Below are positions 17,115-24,522 of a stretch of DNA of 64,000 nucleotides, piece after piece. Numbering within the stretch: position 1 is the first letter of the stretch; every line of letters begins with the position of its first letter. The translations under genes and the position numbers were made by a program. The notes below the pieces were generated by a model, which saw only the letters and a program-made list of their open reading frames with translations, was not told where the DNA came from and made no database searches. The DNA comes from Streptomyces sp. NBC_00433 (lineage in GTDB: Bacteria > Actinomycetota > Actinomycetes > Streptomycetales > Streptomycetaceae), in NCBI GenBank assembly GCA_036015235.1, contig CP107926.1, positions 62,001-126,000 of the forward strand, read 5' to 3'.

Positions 17115-19682
17115 ATGGAACAGGACGCTCTGGCAGCCGCTGTGGCTGCGTTCAACCGTGCCTCGTACGCCAAGGAGTTGGCGAAGGCCGAGGAGCAGAG
17201 GCAGCAGATACTTCGTGAGTTTCCTCTGGAAGGTTGGCCTGAGTTGCCGCTCGAGCGGTATGCGTTGGGGTTCGCCGAGCGGCAGAAGTGGGGTCCGCCC
17301 TTCTGTACCCGGATGGAGTTCCATACCGATGCCCTCGGCAGTATCAGGGGCGGCGCCGCCGGCAAGCACATCATGTTCCGCCACCGCAGCGGAGAGTGGA
17401 GGCTGTCCGCGCCGCTGAAGGGAATGAACCCCGAGGAAGCGTGGCAGCGACTGCGCAAAGAGTTCGTAGCGGCGTTCGAGACGGCAGGAGCGGGTGCCTT
17501 CGACCGGGTGGACGACCTGGAGGTACTCGCCTACGGCCCTGCGCTGGTGACGAAGTCCCTCGCCACGTACTTCCCGGACGAGTTCCTGCCGGTCTACTCC
17601 AGCGATCACTTGCGGCACTTCATCGGTCTCCTCGGCGGGTCTGTCTCCGGTGCCCCGGCCTGGCGGTTGAACCGGCGGCTGCGCGAGCTGGTGCTGGCCC
17701 GTCCTGAGTTGGAGAACTTGAGCCCGCATGAGGTCGTTCGTCTGCTGTACAAGGCGTTCGACCCGCGGCCGCAGTCCCCGAGGCTCCTGAAGGTCGCCCC
17801 CGGGCAGCATGCCGCGTACTGGGAGGCATGCCTGCGCGACGGCCACATCTGCGTGGCCTGGGGGGAAGTGGGCAACCTCGCCGAGTACGGCAGCGACACC
17901 GAGCTGCGAGAAGCGCTCACCGAGCACTGGCCGAAGAAGGCAGGTGGGCATCTGGCCCTTGCCCGCCGGCTGCTGGCGTACCGCGATCTCAAGCCGGGCG
18001 ACCGCATCGTCGCGAACCGTGGCCTGTCTGAGGTGCTGGCCGTGGGGACGGTGACGGACACCGGCTACGCCTACGACGATGCGCTGTCGCCCGAAGCACC
18101 GCATCTGGTCGGTGTCTCGTGGGACACCTCGTACGCGCAGGTCCTTGAATCGCCGCAGAACGGATGGCGGCAGACGTTCGGCCCGGTCAGTCAGAAGCTG
18201 TGGAAGCAGGTGCAGGCACAGCGGCAGGCGGATTCGGCACCGGCTGGTTCCTCGTCCGGGGAAGAATCCGGCCGCCCGGATTCCGGCGAGGCCCCGGACG
18301 TGGCGCTTACTTCCCAGGTCACCCGGGTCGTCGACGCGCTGGAACGCAAGGGGCAGGTCATCCTCTACGGGCCGCCCGGCACCGGGAAGACCCGGCTCGC
18401 GCTGAGCGCTGCCATGGCCATAACCGGTATGGCGGACCGGATCGACGCGCCCGTACCGGAGCGCCAAGATGCCGTGAAGGCGATGATGTCGCCGACCGTC
18501 CGATCGGCGGAGCGGCCCGCGGTATGGCTGTTCGTCACAAGCCGGAACAAGAGCAACTGGCGCTGGGACGACCTGGAGAAGGAAGGCAGTGCCACCCTCT
18601 GGAAGGGCCGGCTTACCCGCAACTACGAGCAGATGCAGCCCGGCGACCTGGTGGTCGGATACGAAAGCAAACCCACGAAGAAGGCCGTCGCCCTGGGACG
18701 CATCACCGGCATCGACCTGTCCAACGAGGACGAGTGCGTGAGCGTGGAGTGGGTCCGTCGGCTTGACGGCCCTACCTGGGAGGAGTTCAACACCGATCCG
18801 ATCCTGAGCCTCAGCGAGCCGAAGGTGCACCGCATGCAGGGCACCGCGTTCCGGCTGACGCCGCGCGAGGCCGAGCGGATCCTCGACCAGGACGAGGGGG
18901 AGGACGGCGCCGGATCGGCCCGGCCTACGGTCAGCCTCGTGACCTTCCACCCCTCCTACGGCTACGAGGACTTCGTGGAGGGTTTCAAGCCCGCTCCGGC
19001 CGGTGCGGGCAGCGGGCTGTCGCTACGGCTCACTGACGGTGTCTTCTTCGACCTCTGCACCACCGCGGCCGAGGAACCCGACCGCATCTTTCTGCTGATC
19101 ATCGACGAGATCAACCGTGGTGACCTGCCGCGCATCTTCGGCGAGCTGGTCACCCTCCTCGAGCCCGACAAGCGCGACATGCCAGTGGTCCTGCCCGTCA
19201 GCGGCCGATCGTTCTCCGTGCCGCCGAATGTGCGCCTCATCGGGACGATGAACACGGCAGACCGCAGCGTCGGCCACCTGGACGCAGCGATCCGGCGCCG
19301 GTTCGCCTTCATCGAAGTGGGTCCTGACGCGGACGTGGTCTCCGGATCAGTGGGGCCGCTGGACCTGGCCGCGTTCTTCGAAGATCTCAACTCCAGGATC
19401 GTCCGGTTCCTGGACGCCGACCACCAGCTCGGCCACGCCTTCTTTCTGCGCGACGGCGAGCCGCTCATCAGCGACACGCACCTCGCCGCCGCCTTCCACG
19501 ACGACATCGTCCCACTGCTGGAGGACTACACCCTCGGCAGCGCTGACCTGCTTCGGGACCTGCTCGGCGGGCTGGTCGATCCGCAGACCGGACGCCTCGC
19601 GCTGATACCCGCGGACGAGCTGGCCGCCGCGCTCGCCGCAGAGTTCACCGCCGCAGGCGTCGACGAGGCGCTCGATGGGTGA
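17115..19682 (+). CDS. mcrB: McrB-like AAA+ GTPase subunit of a type IV restriction system, with EVE-like domains
   Basis: An 855-residue protein. McrB-type GTPases form rings that drive McrC to cut modified DNA. The N-terminal 200 residues are unassigned. Residues about 230-360 (YWEACLRDGHICVAWGEVGN, later LKPGDRIVANRGLSEVLAVG) resemble an EVE/PUA-like module. Walker A is LYGPPGTGKTRL (about residue 416). A second EVE-like module (WLFVTSRNKSNWRWDDLEKE, then QPGDLVVGYESKPTKK) is inserted at about 469-590, before FHPSYGYEDFVEGFKP. Walker B is LLIIDEINRGDLPRIFGEL (about 657), and the McrB signature is GTMNTADRS (about 708). The start is ATG 17115. The end overlaps mcrC by eight bases. Confidence 0.92.
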   Translation: MEQDALAAAVAAFNRASYAKELAKAEEQRQQILREFPLEGWPELPLERYALGFAERQKWGPPFCTRMEFHTDALGSIRGGAAGKHIMFRHRSGEWRLSAPLKGMNPEEAWQRLRKEFVAAFETAGAGAFDRVDDLEVLAYGPALVTKSLATYFPDEFLPVYSSDHLRHFIGLLGGSVSGAPAWRLNRRLRELVLARPELENLSPHEVVRLLYKAFDPRPQSPRLLKVAPGQHAAYWEACLRDGHICVAWGEVGNLAEYGSDTELREALTEHWPKKAGGHLALARRLLAYRDLKPGDRIVANRGLSEVLAVGTVTDTGYAYDDALSPEAPHLVGVSWDTSYAQVLESPQNGWRQTFGPVSQKLWKQVQAQRQADSAPAGSSSGEESGRPDSGEAPDVALTSQVTRVVDALERKGQVILYGPPGTGKTRLALSAAMAITGMADRIDAPVPERQDAVKAMMSPTVRSAERPAVWLFVTSRNKSNWRWDDLEKEGSATLWKGRLTRNYEQMQPGDLVVGYESKPTKKAVALGRITGIDLSNEDECVSVEWVRRLDGPTWEEFNTDPILSLSEPKVHRMQGTAFRLTPREAERILDQDEGEDGAGSARPTVSLVTFHPSYGYEDFVEGFKPAPAGAGSGLSLRLTDGVFFDLCTTAAEEPDRIFLLIIDEINRGDLPRIFGELVTLLEPDKRDMPVVLPVSGRSFSVPPNVRLIGTMNTADRSVGHLDAAIRRRFAFIEVGPDADVVSGSVGPLDLAAFFEDLNSRIVRFLDADHQLGHAFFLRDGEPLISDTHLAAAFHDDIVPLLEDYTLGSADLLRDLLGGLVDPQTGRLALIPADELAAALAAEFTAAGVDEALDG

Positions 19683-21039
19683 TCCTCGCGGCCGACTTCA
19701 GGAGGTCCGCCTGGGAGAGTACGAGTACCGTGAAGTGCGGGGGGAACAGCTGACAGACGCGGATCTGAGCCGCCTGCGGTCGCTCACCGAGCAGCGGTGC
19801 CTGAGGGTCTCCGAGACACGGTACGGCTGGCGCATCGAGGCACTGTCGACGGTGGGTGTGCTGGTACTCGACCGCATCCGGCTGGTCATCGAGCCCAAGA
19901 CCGCGGTGGACGGCAGCCGGCTGGTCAGCTGGCTGTGCTATGCCCTCCATCTGCCGGTCCGGCACGCGGCGACTCCCCGCGGATGGCAGACCGACCGCGC
20001 CGGGTTCACGGACCTGGTCATCTCTGCCCTCGTCGCGGAGTGCCGCGCGCTCCTCCTCGGCGGCCTGCGCCGAGACTACGTCCGCCGCGATCTGGTCGAG
20101 TCGGTGCTGCGGGGACGTCTGGACCTCGCCGCCCAGGTCTCCCGTCGGTACGGCCAGCTCGACCGGCTCCACCTCCGCGCCTTCGAACGGGACGCCGCCA
20201 TCTGGGAGAACGAAGTATGCGGCGCCGCCCTGTACCGTGCAGCGCGACTCGCCGACCGCCGGGAGCCGGCGCGGGCGGCAGCCGACACTGCCGCTCTCTT
20301 CCCTCAGCCCACTACCCCCGCCGCGGCTGTGCAGATGCTTGCGAGAGCCAGGTACACGCGACTCAACGCACGGTACCGCCCGGCTCACGCCTGGGCCCGG
20401 CTGCTCCTCGACGGAGGCGGCATCGACGACCTACTGGTCGATGCCGGGCACACCGCCGATTCCCTGCTACTGCGTATGGAGGTTCTGTGGGAGGCGGTCG
20501 TGAGACGGATGGCAGCCGAGGTAGCCGTCGGGATGCACGGGCGCCCGGTGCCGTCCTCCGGCGGCTCGGCGATCAAGGTGTCCGGTGACCGCTCATCCCA
20601 CTCCCCCTTCCGCCCCGACGTCCTGCTGTGCTTCGCGAACACGCCGCCGACGTTCCTGGCCGTGGATGCCAAGTACAAGCGCTACGACAACAGGTCCATC
20701 TCAGCCGGTGACATCCACCAGATGCTCACCTACACCGCCGGATACTCCCCCGAGGGGGCCGGCGCAGCCGTGGTCGTGCACCCCTCCCCATCTGGTGCCA
20801 TCCACCGCCGTCTTCGCGTAAAAGCACCGCGCGGACAGCTCGCCGAACTGCACGTAGCAGGGATCGACGTACGGCTGTCACCGCAGGACGCGGCGCATGC
20901 CTTGGCCCCTGTCCTCGCCGCTGCCCTCCACAGCACCGGCCGCATCCCGGCAACGGCCAGGACGCTCCCTCCAGAGCCGGCGCACCGGCGTGCAGCCGAG
21001 GGAGAGACCGTGTCTTCTCCCCGTTCTGCTCGACAGTGA
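19675..21039 (+). CDS. mcrC: McrC-like nuclease subunit of the type IV restriction system
   Basis: A 454-residue protein, ATG 19675, in an eight-base overlap with mcrB. McrC carries the PD-(D/E)xK nuclease and stimulates the McrB GTPase. The N-terminal half shows LRVSETRYGWRIEA, GVLVLDRIRLVIEPK and RRDYVRRDLVESVLRGRLD, typical of McrC. The active site is in RPDVLLCF (about residue 312) followed by FLAVDAKYKRYD (about 327), that is D...DxK, then DIHQMLTYTAGY. All catalytic positions are present, so the pair looks functional. The C-terminal 35 residues are low-complexity. The modified base recognised is unknown; the EVE-like modules of McrB are the likely readers. Confidence 0.92.
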   Translation: MGDPRGRLQEVRLGEYEYREVRGEQLTDADLSRLRSLTEQRCLRVSETRYGWRIEALSTVGVLVLDRIRLVIEPKTAVDGSRLVSWLCYALHLPVRHAATPRGWQTDRAGFTDLVISALVAECRALLLGGLRRDYVRRDLVESVLRGRLDLAAQVSRRYGQLDRLHLRAFERDAAIWENEVCGAALYRAARLADRREPARAAADTAALFPQPTTPAAAVQMLARARYTRLNARYRPAHAWARLLLDGGGIDDLLVDAGHTADSLLLRMEVLWEAVVRRMAAEVAVGMHGRPVPSSGGSAIKVSGDRSSHSPFRPDVLLCFANTPPTFLAVDAKYKRYDNRSISAGDIHQMLTYTAGYSPEGAGAAVVVHPSPSGAIHRRLRVKAPRGQLAELHVAGIDVRLSPQDAAHALAPVLAAALHSTGRIPATARTLPPEPAHRRAAEGETVSSPRSARQ

Positions 21040-21080
21040 ACGTTGGTACCAGCCCGGGCCGTGAAGGCGCTGTGGCAAGC

Positions 21081-21827
21081 TCAGCCAGTGGGGAGCAGGG
21101 CCGTACGGACTACCGGGTCGCGCAGTAAGGCAAGAGTCTCGGGCTCGTCCGCGAAGACGTCTTCGGCTCCTGGTGTGACTGCGTGGTGGAACATGGCGTG
21201 GACGACATCGGCGGTCGGCTGTTCCCAGATGTCGCCCGCCCAACGCGTCGCACGCTCCACATCGCCGAGCTCGAAGGCATCGCGCCAACGCTCCAGTAAA
21301 AGCGGAGTGAGTCGGTAGGCACGGAGGCGCCCCTCAACAAGAATCCTCCGGTTGAGACCGAATATGGTGATCGTTTCCTTGCCTCTGTCCGAGAGGTCCA
21401 GATATACACCTGCAGCAAGTGAGAGGTGTAGGTGCGCGGCAGGATCCTCGCGACTGGGGTCTATCAGTAAGGGCGTTCCGTCGTCGGCAGTCGGGAATTG
21501 GTCACGCTTCAGGTGGCTGTTGCACAGGGAGCACGCCAGCAGGTGGTTGTTCCAGTCGAAGGTCCTGAGCGGGTTGACCCGGAGGGGCTCAAAATGATCG
21601 ATGTCTGTGCCCTGGCTGTCCCCGCAGTACATGCAGCGTTCCAGCCCGGGCGCCATCTCCGCGAGGGTGCTTTTCAGCACCGGGTGTATGTGCTTCCGGA
21701 CGGTGGTGTGCTTCCATAACTCCCGTGCCCGCTGCCGGGGAACGGATGCCTGTCCTATGTCGCTTGTGTATCCGACCATTTTCGTCAGGGCCGTCTGCGG
21801 GAGCGGCACCCGGGTGATGCGGATCAT
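21081..21827 (-). CDS. HNH endonuclease, Septu PtuB-like
   Basis: A 248-residue protein. The HNH core has two zinc-type Cys pairs: CMYCGDSQGTDIDHFEPL with the DH pair, then WNNHLLACSLCNSHLKRDQF. The N-terminal MIRITRVPLPQTAL and the helical C-terminal region fit PtuB-type effectors, which act with an ABC/SMC-like ATPase in antiphage defence. ATG 21827 overlaps the ATPase stop (ATGA), so the two were one operon. The nuclease looks complete, but its partner is truncated, so the system is probably off unless the nuclease acts alone. It is convergent with mcrC, 40 bp away, within a small defence cluster. Confidence 0.82.
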   Translation of the reverse strand: MIRITRVPLPQTALTKMVGYTSDIGQASVPRQRARELWKHTTVRKHIHPVLKSTLAEMAPGLERCMYCGDSQGTDIDHFEPLRVNPLRTFDWNNHLLACSLCNSHLKRDQFPTADDGTPLLIDPSREDPAAHLHLSLAAGVYLDLSDRGKETITIFGLNRRILVEGRLRAYRLTPLLLERWRDAFELGDVERATRWAGDIWEQPTADVVHAMFHHAVTPGAEDVFADEPETLALLRDPVVRTALLPTG

Positions 21828-22350
21828 GGTTCCCGCCGGGTGCGGGAGTGGAGCCGGGCTGCGATCTCGTCGACACGGGTTGCCGGGGAGCTGGTCAGCT
21901 TGCGTTTGAGGTCACGGTAGTGGGCTTTCTCTTGCTCTGTGGCGTTGCCGCGTACAACGTCCAGTTCCAGGGCTACGAGCTCTTCCCTCTTCTGCTCTGC
22001 CTGTTCCGAGTAGGGGGTGTCGAGCCCGAAGAGGTCGGAGAGTACGGCGTCGTCTCCGCTTCCGAAGATGACCCGGTCGTACAGATGCTGGGGCACCGTC
22101 TCCACTGGGCTGTCCTCGTCGGGGCCTGGGAGCCTGATCAGGCCGCCCGGGTCGGCCGCCTGGCAGATGTAGGGGCTGTGAGTGGTGACGATGAACTGGA
22201 TGTTCGGGAAGTGCGTCTTGAGCCAGCCGCCGATTCGCTTCTGCCACGAGACGTGCAGGTGTGCGTCGATCTCGTCGATGATGACGATCCCCGGGCTGGG
22301 GACCTTGGGGACGCCGTCAGCGGTGTCCAGGACGAGCTCGCCGAGTCCGC
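21824..22350 (-). pseudogene. C-terminal half of an ABC/OLD-like ATPase (Septu PtuA-like)
   Basis: From about 22350 the frame reads LGELVLDTADGV, then PGIVIIDEIDAHLHVSWQKR (Walker B with the D-loop type DAHLH) and FIVTTHSPYICQAAD (H-loop), then a linker and coiled tail. These are the C-terminal features of RecF/SMC-like defence ATPases such as PtuA. The Walker A half is absent: upstream of about 22350 the DNA belongs to an IS256-family transposase end in the opposite direction. A start at ATG 22465 only reads through that foreign DNA. The operon was therefore cut by a transposon or a deletion. Stop overlaps the HNH gene start. Confidence 0.8.
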
Positions 22351-22462
22351 CCAGGCCCGCTGGCGCGCGATCACCGCACCCCACCTCGTCGCCCTCGTCC
22401 GAGCCGGCGCCCGCTTCGAACGCGGCATCCTGGTCGAACGCGAGCCAGCGACCGCAGCCTGA
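22345..22462 (+). pseudogene. 3' end of an IS256-family transposase gene
   Basis: The plus strand reads SAQARWRAITAPHLVALVRA then GARFERGILVERE and stops with TGA at 22460. This is the conserved C-terminus of a Streptomyces IS256 (mutator) transposase group. Everything upstream of it is missing and replaced by the truncated ATPase gene. An N-terminal fragment of the same family occurs at 41640-41915. Confidence 0.7.
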
Positions 22463-22501
22463 CATGGGGTGCTAAACCGAGACACCGTAAGAGAGGCAGC
22501 A

Positions 22502-23209
22502 GTGGACCAAGGCACCCGCGGGGAACTCATCCGCAGACTGACCGAGGTGATCACGTCCATCACGACCGCGCACCCGCTCCGGGTCGCCATCGACGGGCCG
22601 CCCGCCTCCGGCAAGACCACGCTGGCCGACGAGCTCGCTGTCGTCCTGCGCGCGCAGGACCACGACGTCATCCGCGCGACCATCGACGACTTCCTCTTCC
22701 CCCGTGCACAGCGCTACCGGCGCGGCCAGTACTCCGCCGAAGGCTGCTACTTCGACGCCCACGACCACGCCGCGCTGTGCCGAGTCCTGCTCGATCCGCT
22801 CGGCCCGGGCGGAAACCGAAGGTTCCAGCACACGGTCTACGACGCCGACACCGACACCCCTTCGTCCCCGCCGGCCACGACCGCCCCCGAAGACGCCGTA
22901 CTGCTCTTCGACGGCGTCTTCCTCCTGCGCCCAGAACTCATCGACCGGTGGGACCTGAGCATCTTCGTGTCCGTCCCATTCGAGCAGACGATAGATCGCG
23001 CCAAAGACCGAGATGCAGCGCTGGCCGGATCATCCATCGCCGACACAGCCGAGATCGAAAGGTCCTGGCGCAACCGCTATATCCCTGCCCAGCAGCTCTA
23101 CTTCGCCACAGCCCGTCCGACCGACCACGCAGACATCATCGTGCACAACGATCAACTTCAAAGCCCGACCTGGGAAGTCCGACCAAACTCACCGATACAC
23201 AGGATTTGA
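22502..23209 (+). CDS. Uridine-kinase-like P-loop kinase
   Basis: A 235-residue protein. Walker A is IDGPPASGKTTLADELA, followed by the nucleoside-kinase pattern IRATIDDFLFPRAQRYRRG, GCYFDAHDHAAL and DAVLLFDGVFLLRPEL, and the later DRAKDRDAALAG with RYIPAQQLYFA. These match the uridine kinase/phosphoribulokinase-like family of actinomycetes, which phosphorylates a nucleoside or related small molecule. GTG 22502 was chosen because GAGAGG lies just before it and homology begins there. The last residues (TWEVRPN) run into the truncated IS3 sequence, so the extreme C-terminus may be altered. It is not tied to a pathway by its neighbours. Confidence 0.78.
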   Translation: MDQGTRGELIRRLTEVITSITTAHPLRVAIDGPPASGKTTLADELAVVLRAQDHDVIRATIDDFLFPRAQRYRRGQYSAEGCYFDAHDHAALCRVLLDPLGPGGNRRFQHTVYDADTDTPSSPPATTAPEDAVLLFDGVFLLRPELIDRWDLSIFVSVPFEQTIDRAKDRDAALAGSSIADTAEIERSWRNRYIPAQQLYFATARPTDHADIIVHNDQLQSPTWEVRPNSPIHRI

Positions 23210-24054
23210 CAATTGCTCTGGACGTGCTGCACTCGCCCGAGTTCGCCGACATGGCGCCCGCCGAGATATACGCGGTCCTGCTGGACCGGGGCGTCTACCT
23301 GTGTTCGGAATCGACGATGTACCGGCTCCTGCGCCGCCACGGTGAGGTCCGTGAACGCCGGCGGCAGGCCGTCCACCCGCCCCGCAAGATCCCCGAGCTC
23401 GTCGCCGAGGGCCCAGGCCGCGTCTGGACGTGGGACATAACCAAGCTGAGGGGGCCGGTGAAGGGCGTCTACTACTGCCTCTACACGATCATCGACATCT
23501 TCAGTCGCTACACCGTCGGCTGGATGGTCGCCGACCGTGAGAACAAGGATCTCGCCGAACGCTTCCTGTCCGAGACCGTCGCCAAGTACCGCCTCGACCG
23601 CGGGCGGTTGACCATCCACTCGGACCGCGGGTCGCCGATGGTCGCGCAGAACGTCGCCCAGATGCCGGCCGGCCTCGGTGTCACCAAGTCCCACTCCAGG
23701 CCCAAGACGTCAAACGACAACCCCTTCAGCGAGAGCCAGTACAAGACCCTGAAATACCGGCACGACTTCCCCGAGCGCTTCGGCTCCCTCGAGGACGCCA
23801 AGGCATGGTGCACCCGCTTCTTCCACTGGTACAACGAGGAGCATCGGCACTCCGGGATCGGTCTCCACACCCCCTACCACGTGCACTTCGGCCTCGCCGA
23901 ACGGCTCCGCGACATGCGCGCGGACATCCTCCAGGCCGTCTACGAACGCCACCCCGAACGCTTCGTCCGCAGGCCACTCGAACCACCCAAACTCCCAGGC
24001 ACCGTCTGGATCAACAAACCGAAGGACGACCCACCGATCCCGACGCAGCGTTAG
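23187..24054 (+). pseudogene. IS3-family transposase OrfB, N-terminally truncated
   Basis: The frame contains DVLHSPEFADMAPAEIYAVL, YRLLRRHGEVRERRRQAVHP and the rve core with D in WTWDITKLRG, D in IHSDRGSPM and E in NPFSESQYKTLKYRHDF, then HRHSGIGLHTPYHVHFG. The catalytic triad is intact, but OrfA and the first part of OrfB are missing: the frame enters straight from the end of the kinase gene without a start codon. The element was therefore truncated on its left side. No inverted repeat was seen at the left junction. Confidence 0.85.
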
Positions 24055-24272
24055 AACGAACTACCTGCCTCAATCGCTTTGACAGGTTCCGCAGGGCGGT
24101 GACGAAGTAGATGACGCGTACCCCGTCGATCTCGTCCGCGTAGTCGCGCAGCGCGGCCGAACTCGCCGCCGTCGTCGCCCTGCTGCTCGCCCGGCTGGGC
24201 CCGCCCGCCCCGGCCGTGGCGGCCGAGCCGCTCCCCGCCTCGCCCCGGCCGGGCCCGCACCACTGATACGCG
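24055..24272. other. Right flank of the truncated IS3 copy
   Basis: Short worn sequence. On the minus strand, 24150-24070 reads ADEIDGVRVIYFVTALRN, a possible scrap of a longer gene, but there is no start or full frame. On the plus strand a short Pro/Ala-rich frame ends at 24264. I cannot assign either. Confidence 0.3.
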
Positions 24273-24316
24273 GCGGGCCCGTTCCCCGGTCCACTCGGAC
24301 CGGGGAACGGGCCCGC
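24273..24316. terminator. Strong hairpin terminator
   Basis: A perfect inverted repeat with 20-bp arms, GCGGGCCCGTTCCCCGGTCC and its complement, separated by ACTC. It lies 10 bp downstream of the small membrane gene at the end of the RHS operon and would stop transcripts from either side. Confidence 0.9.
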
Positions 24317-24325
24317 CCTGTCGGC

Positions 24326-24514
24326 TCAGGGCCGCGTCGAGCGCCGCTCACGCAGCCACAGGCCGGTGGCGACCGCCACGGTGCAGATGCACAGCCAGGT
24401 CACCAGCTCCCACGCGGGAGGGAACCGCCTGCCGCTGACGAGCCACCCCACGACGAAGGCGACCACGGCGACAGAGACCAGCAGTGCGGTGCGTTTGACG
24501 ATGTTCGTCGCCAT
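24326..24514 (-). CDS. Small two-TM membrane protein, candidate immunity to the RHS toxin
   Basis: A 62-residue protein from ATG 24514 with two predicted TM segments: ALLVSVAVVAFVVGWLV and LVTWLCICTVAVATGLWL, joined by SGRRFPPAWE, and a basic C-terminus (RERRSTRP). It begins 8 bp after the stop of the RHS gene and ends just before a strong terminator, so it is the last gene of that transcript. Genes directly downstream of polymorphic toxins usually encode immunity proteins. A membrane immunity protein would fit a membrane-active toxin tip. This role is inferred from position and topology only. Confidence 0.65.
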   Translation of the reverse strand: MATNIVKRTALLVSVAVVAFVVGWLVSGRRFPPAWELVTWLCICTVAVATGLWLRERRSTRP

Positions 24515-24522
24515 GTTCTCGC

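Noticed and set aside
22777..23186. N-terminal extension of the IS3 OrfB frame starting inside the kinase gene
   Set aside because: It is an alternative frame of the uridine-kinase-like gene; transposase homology begins only near 23187.
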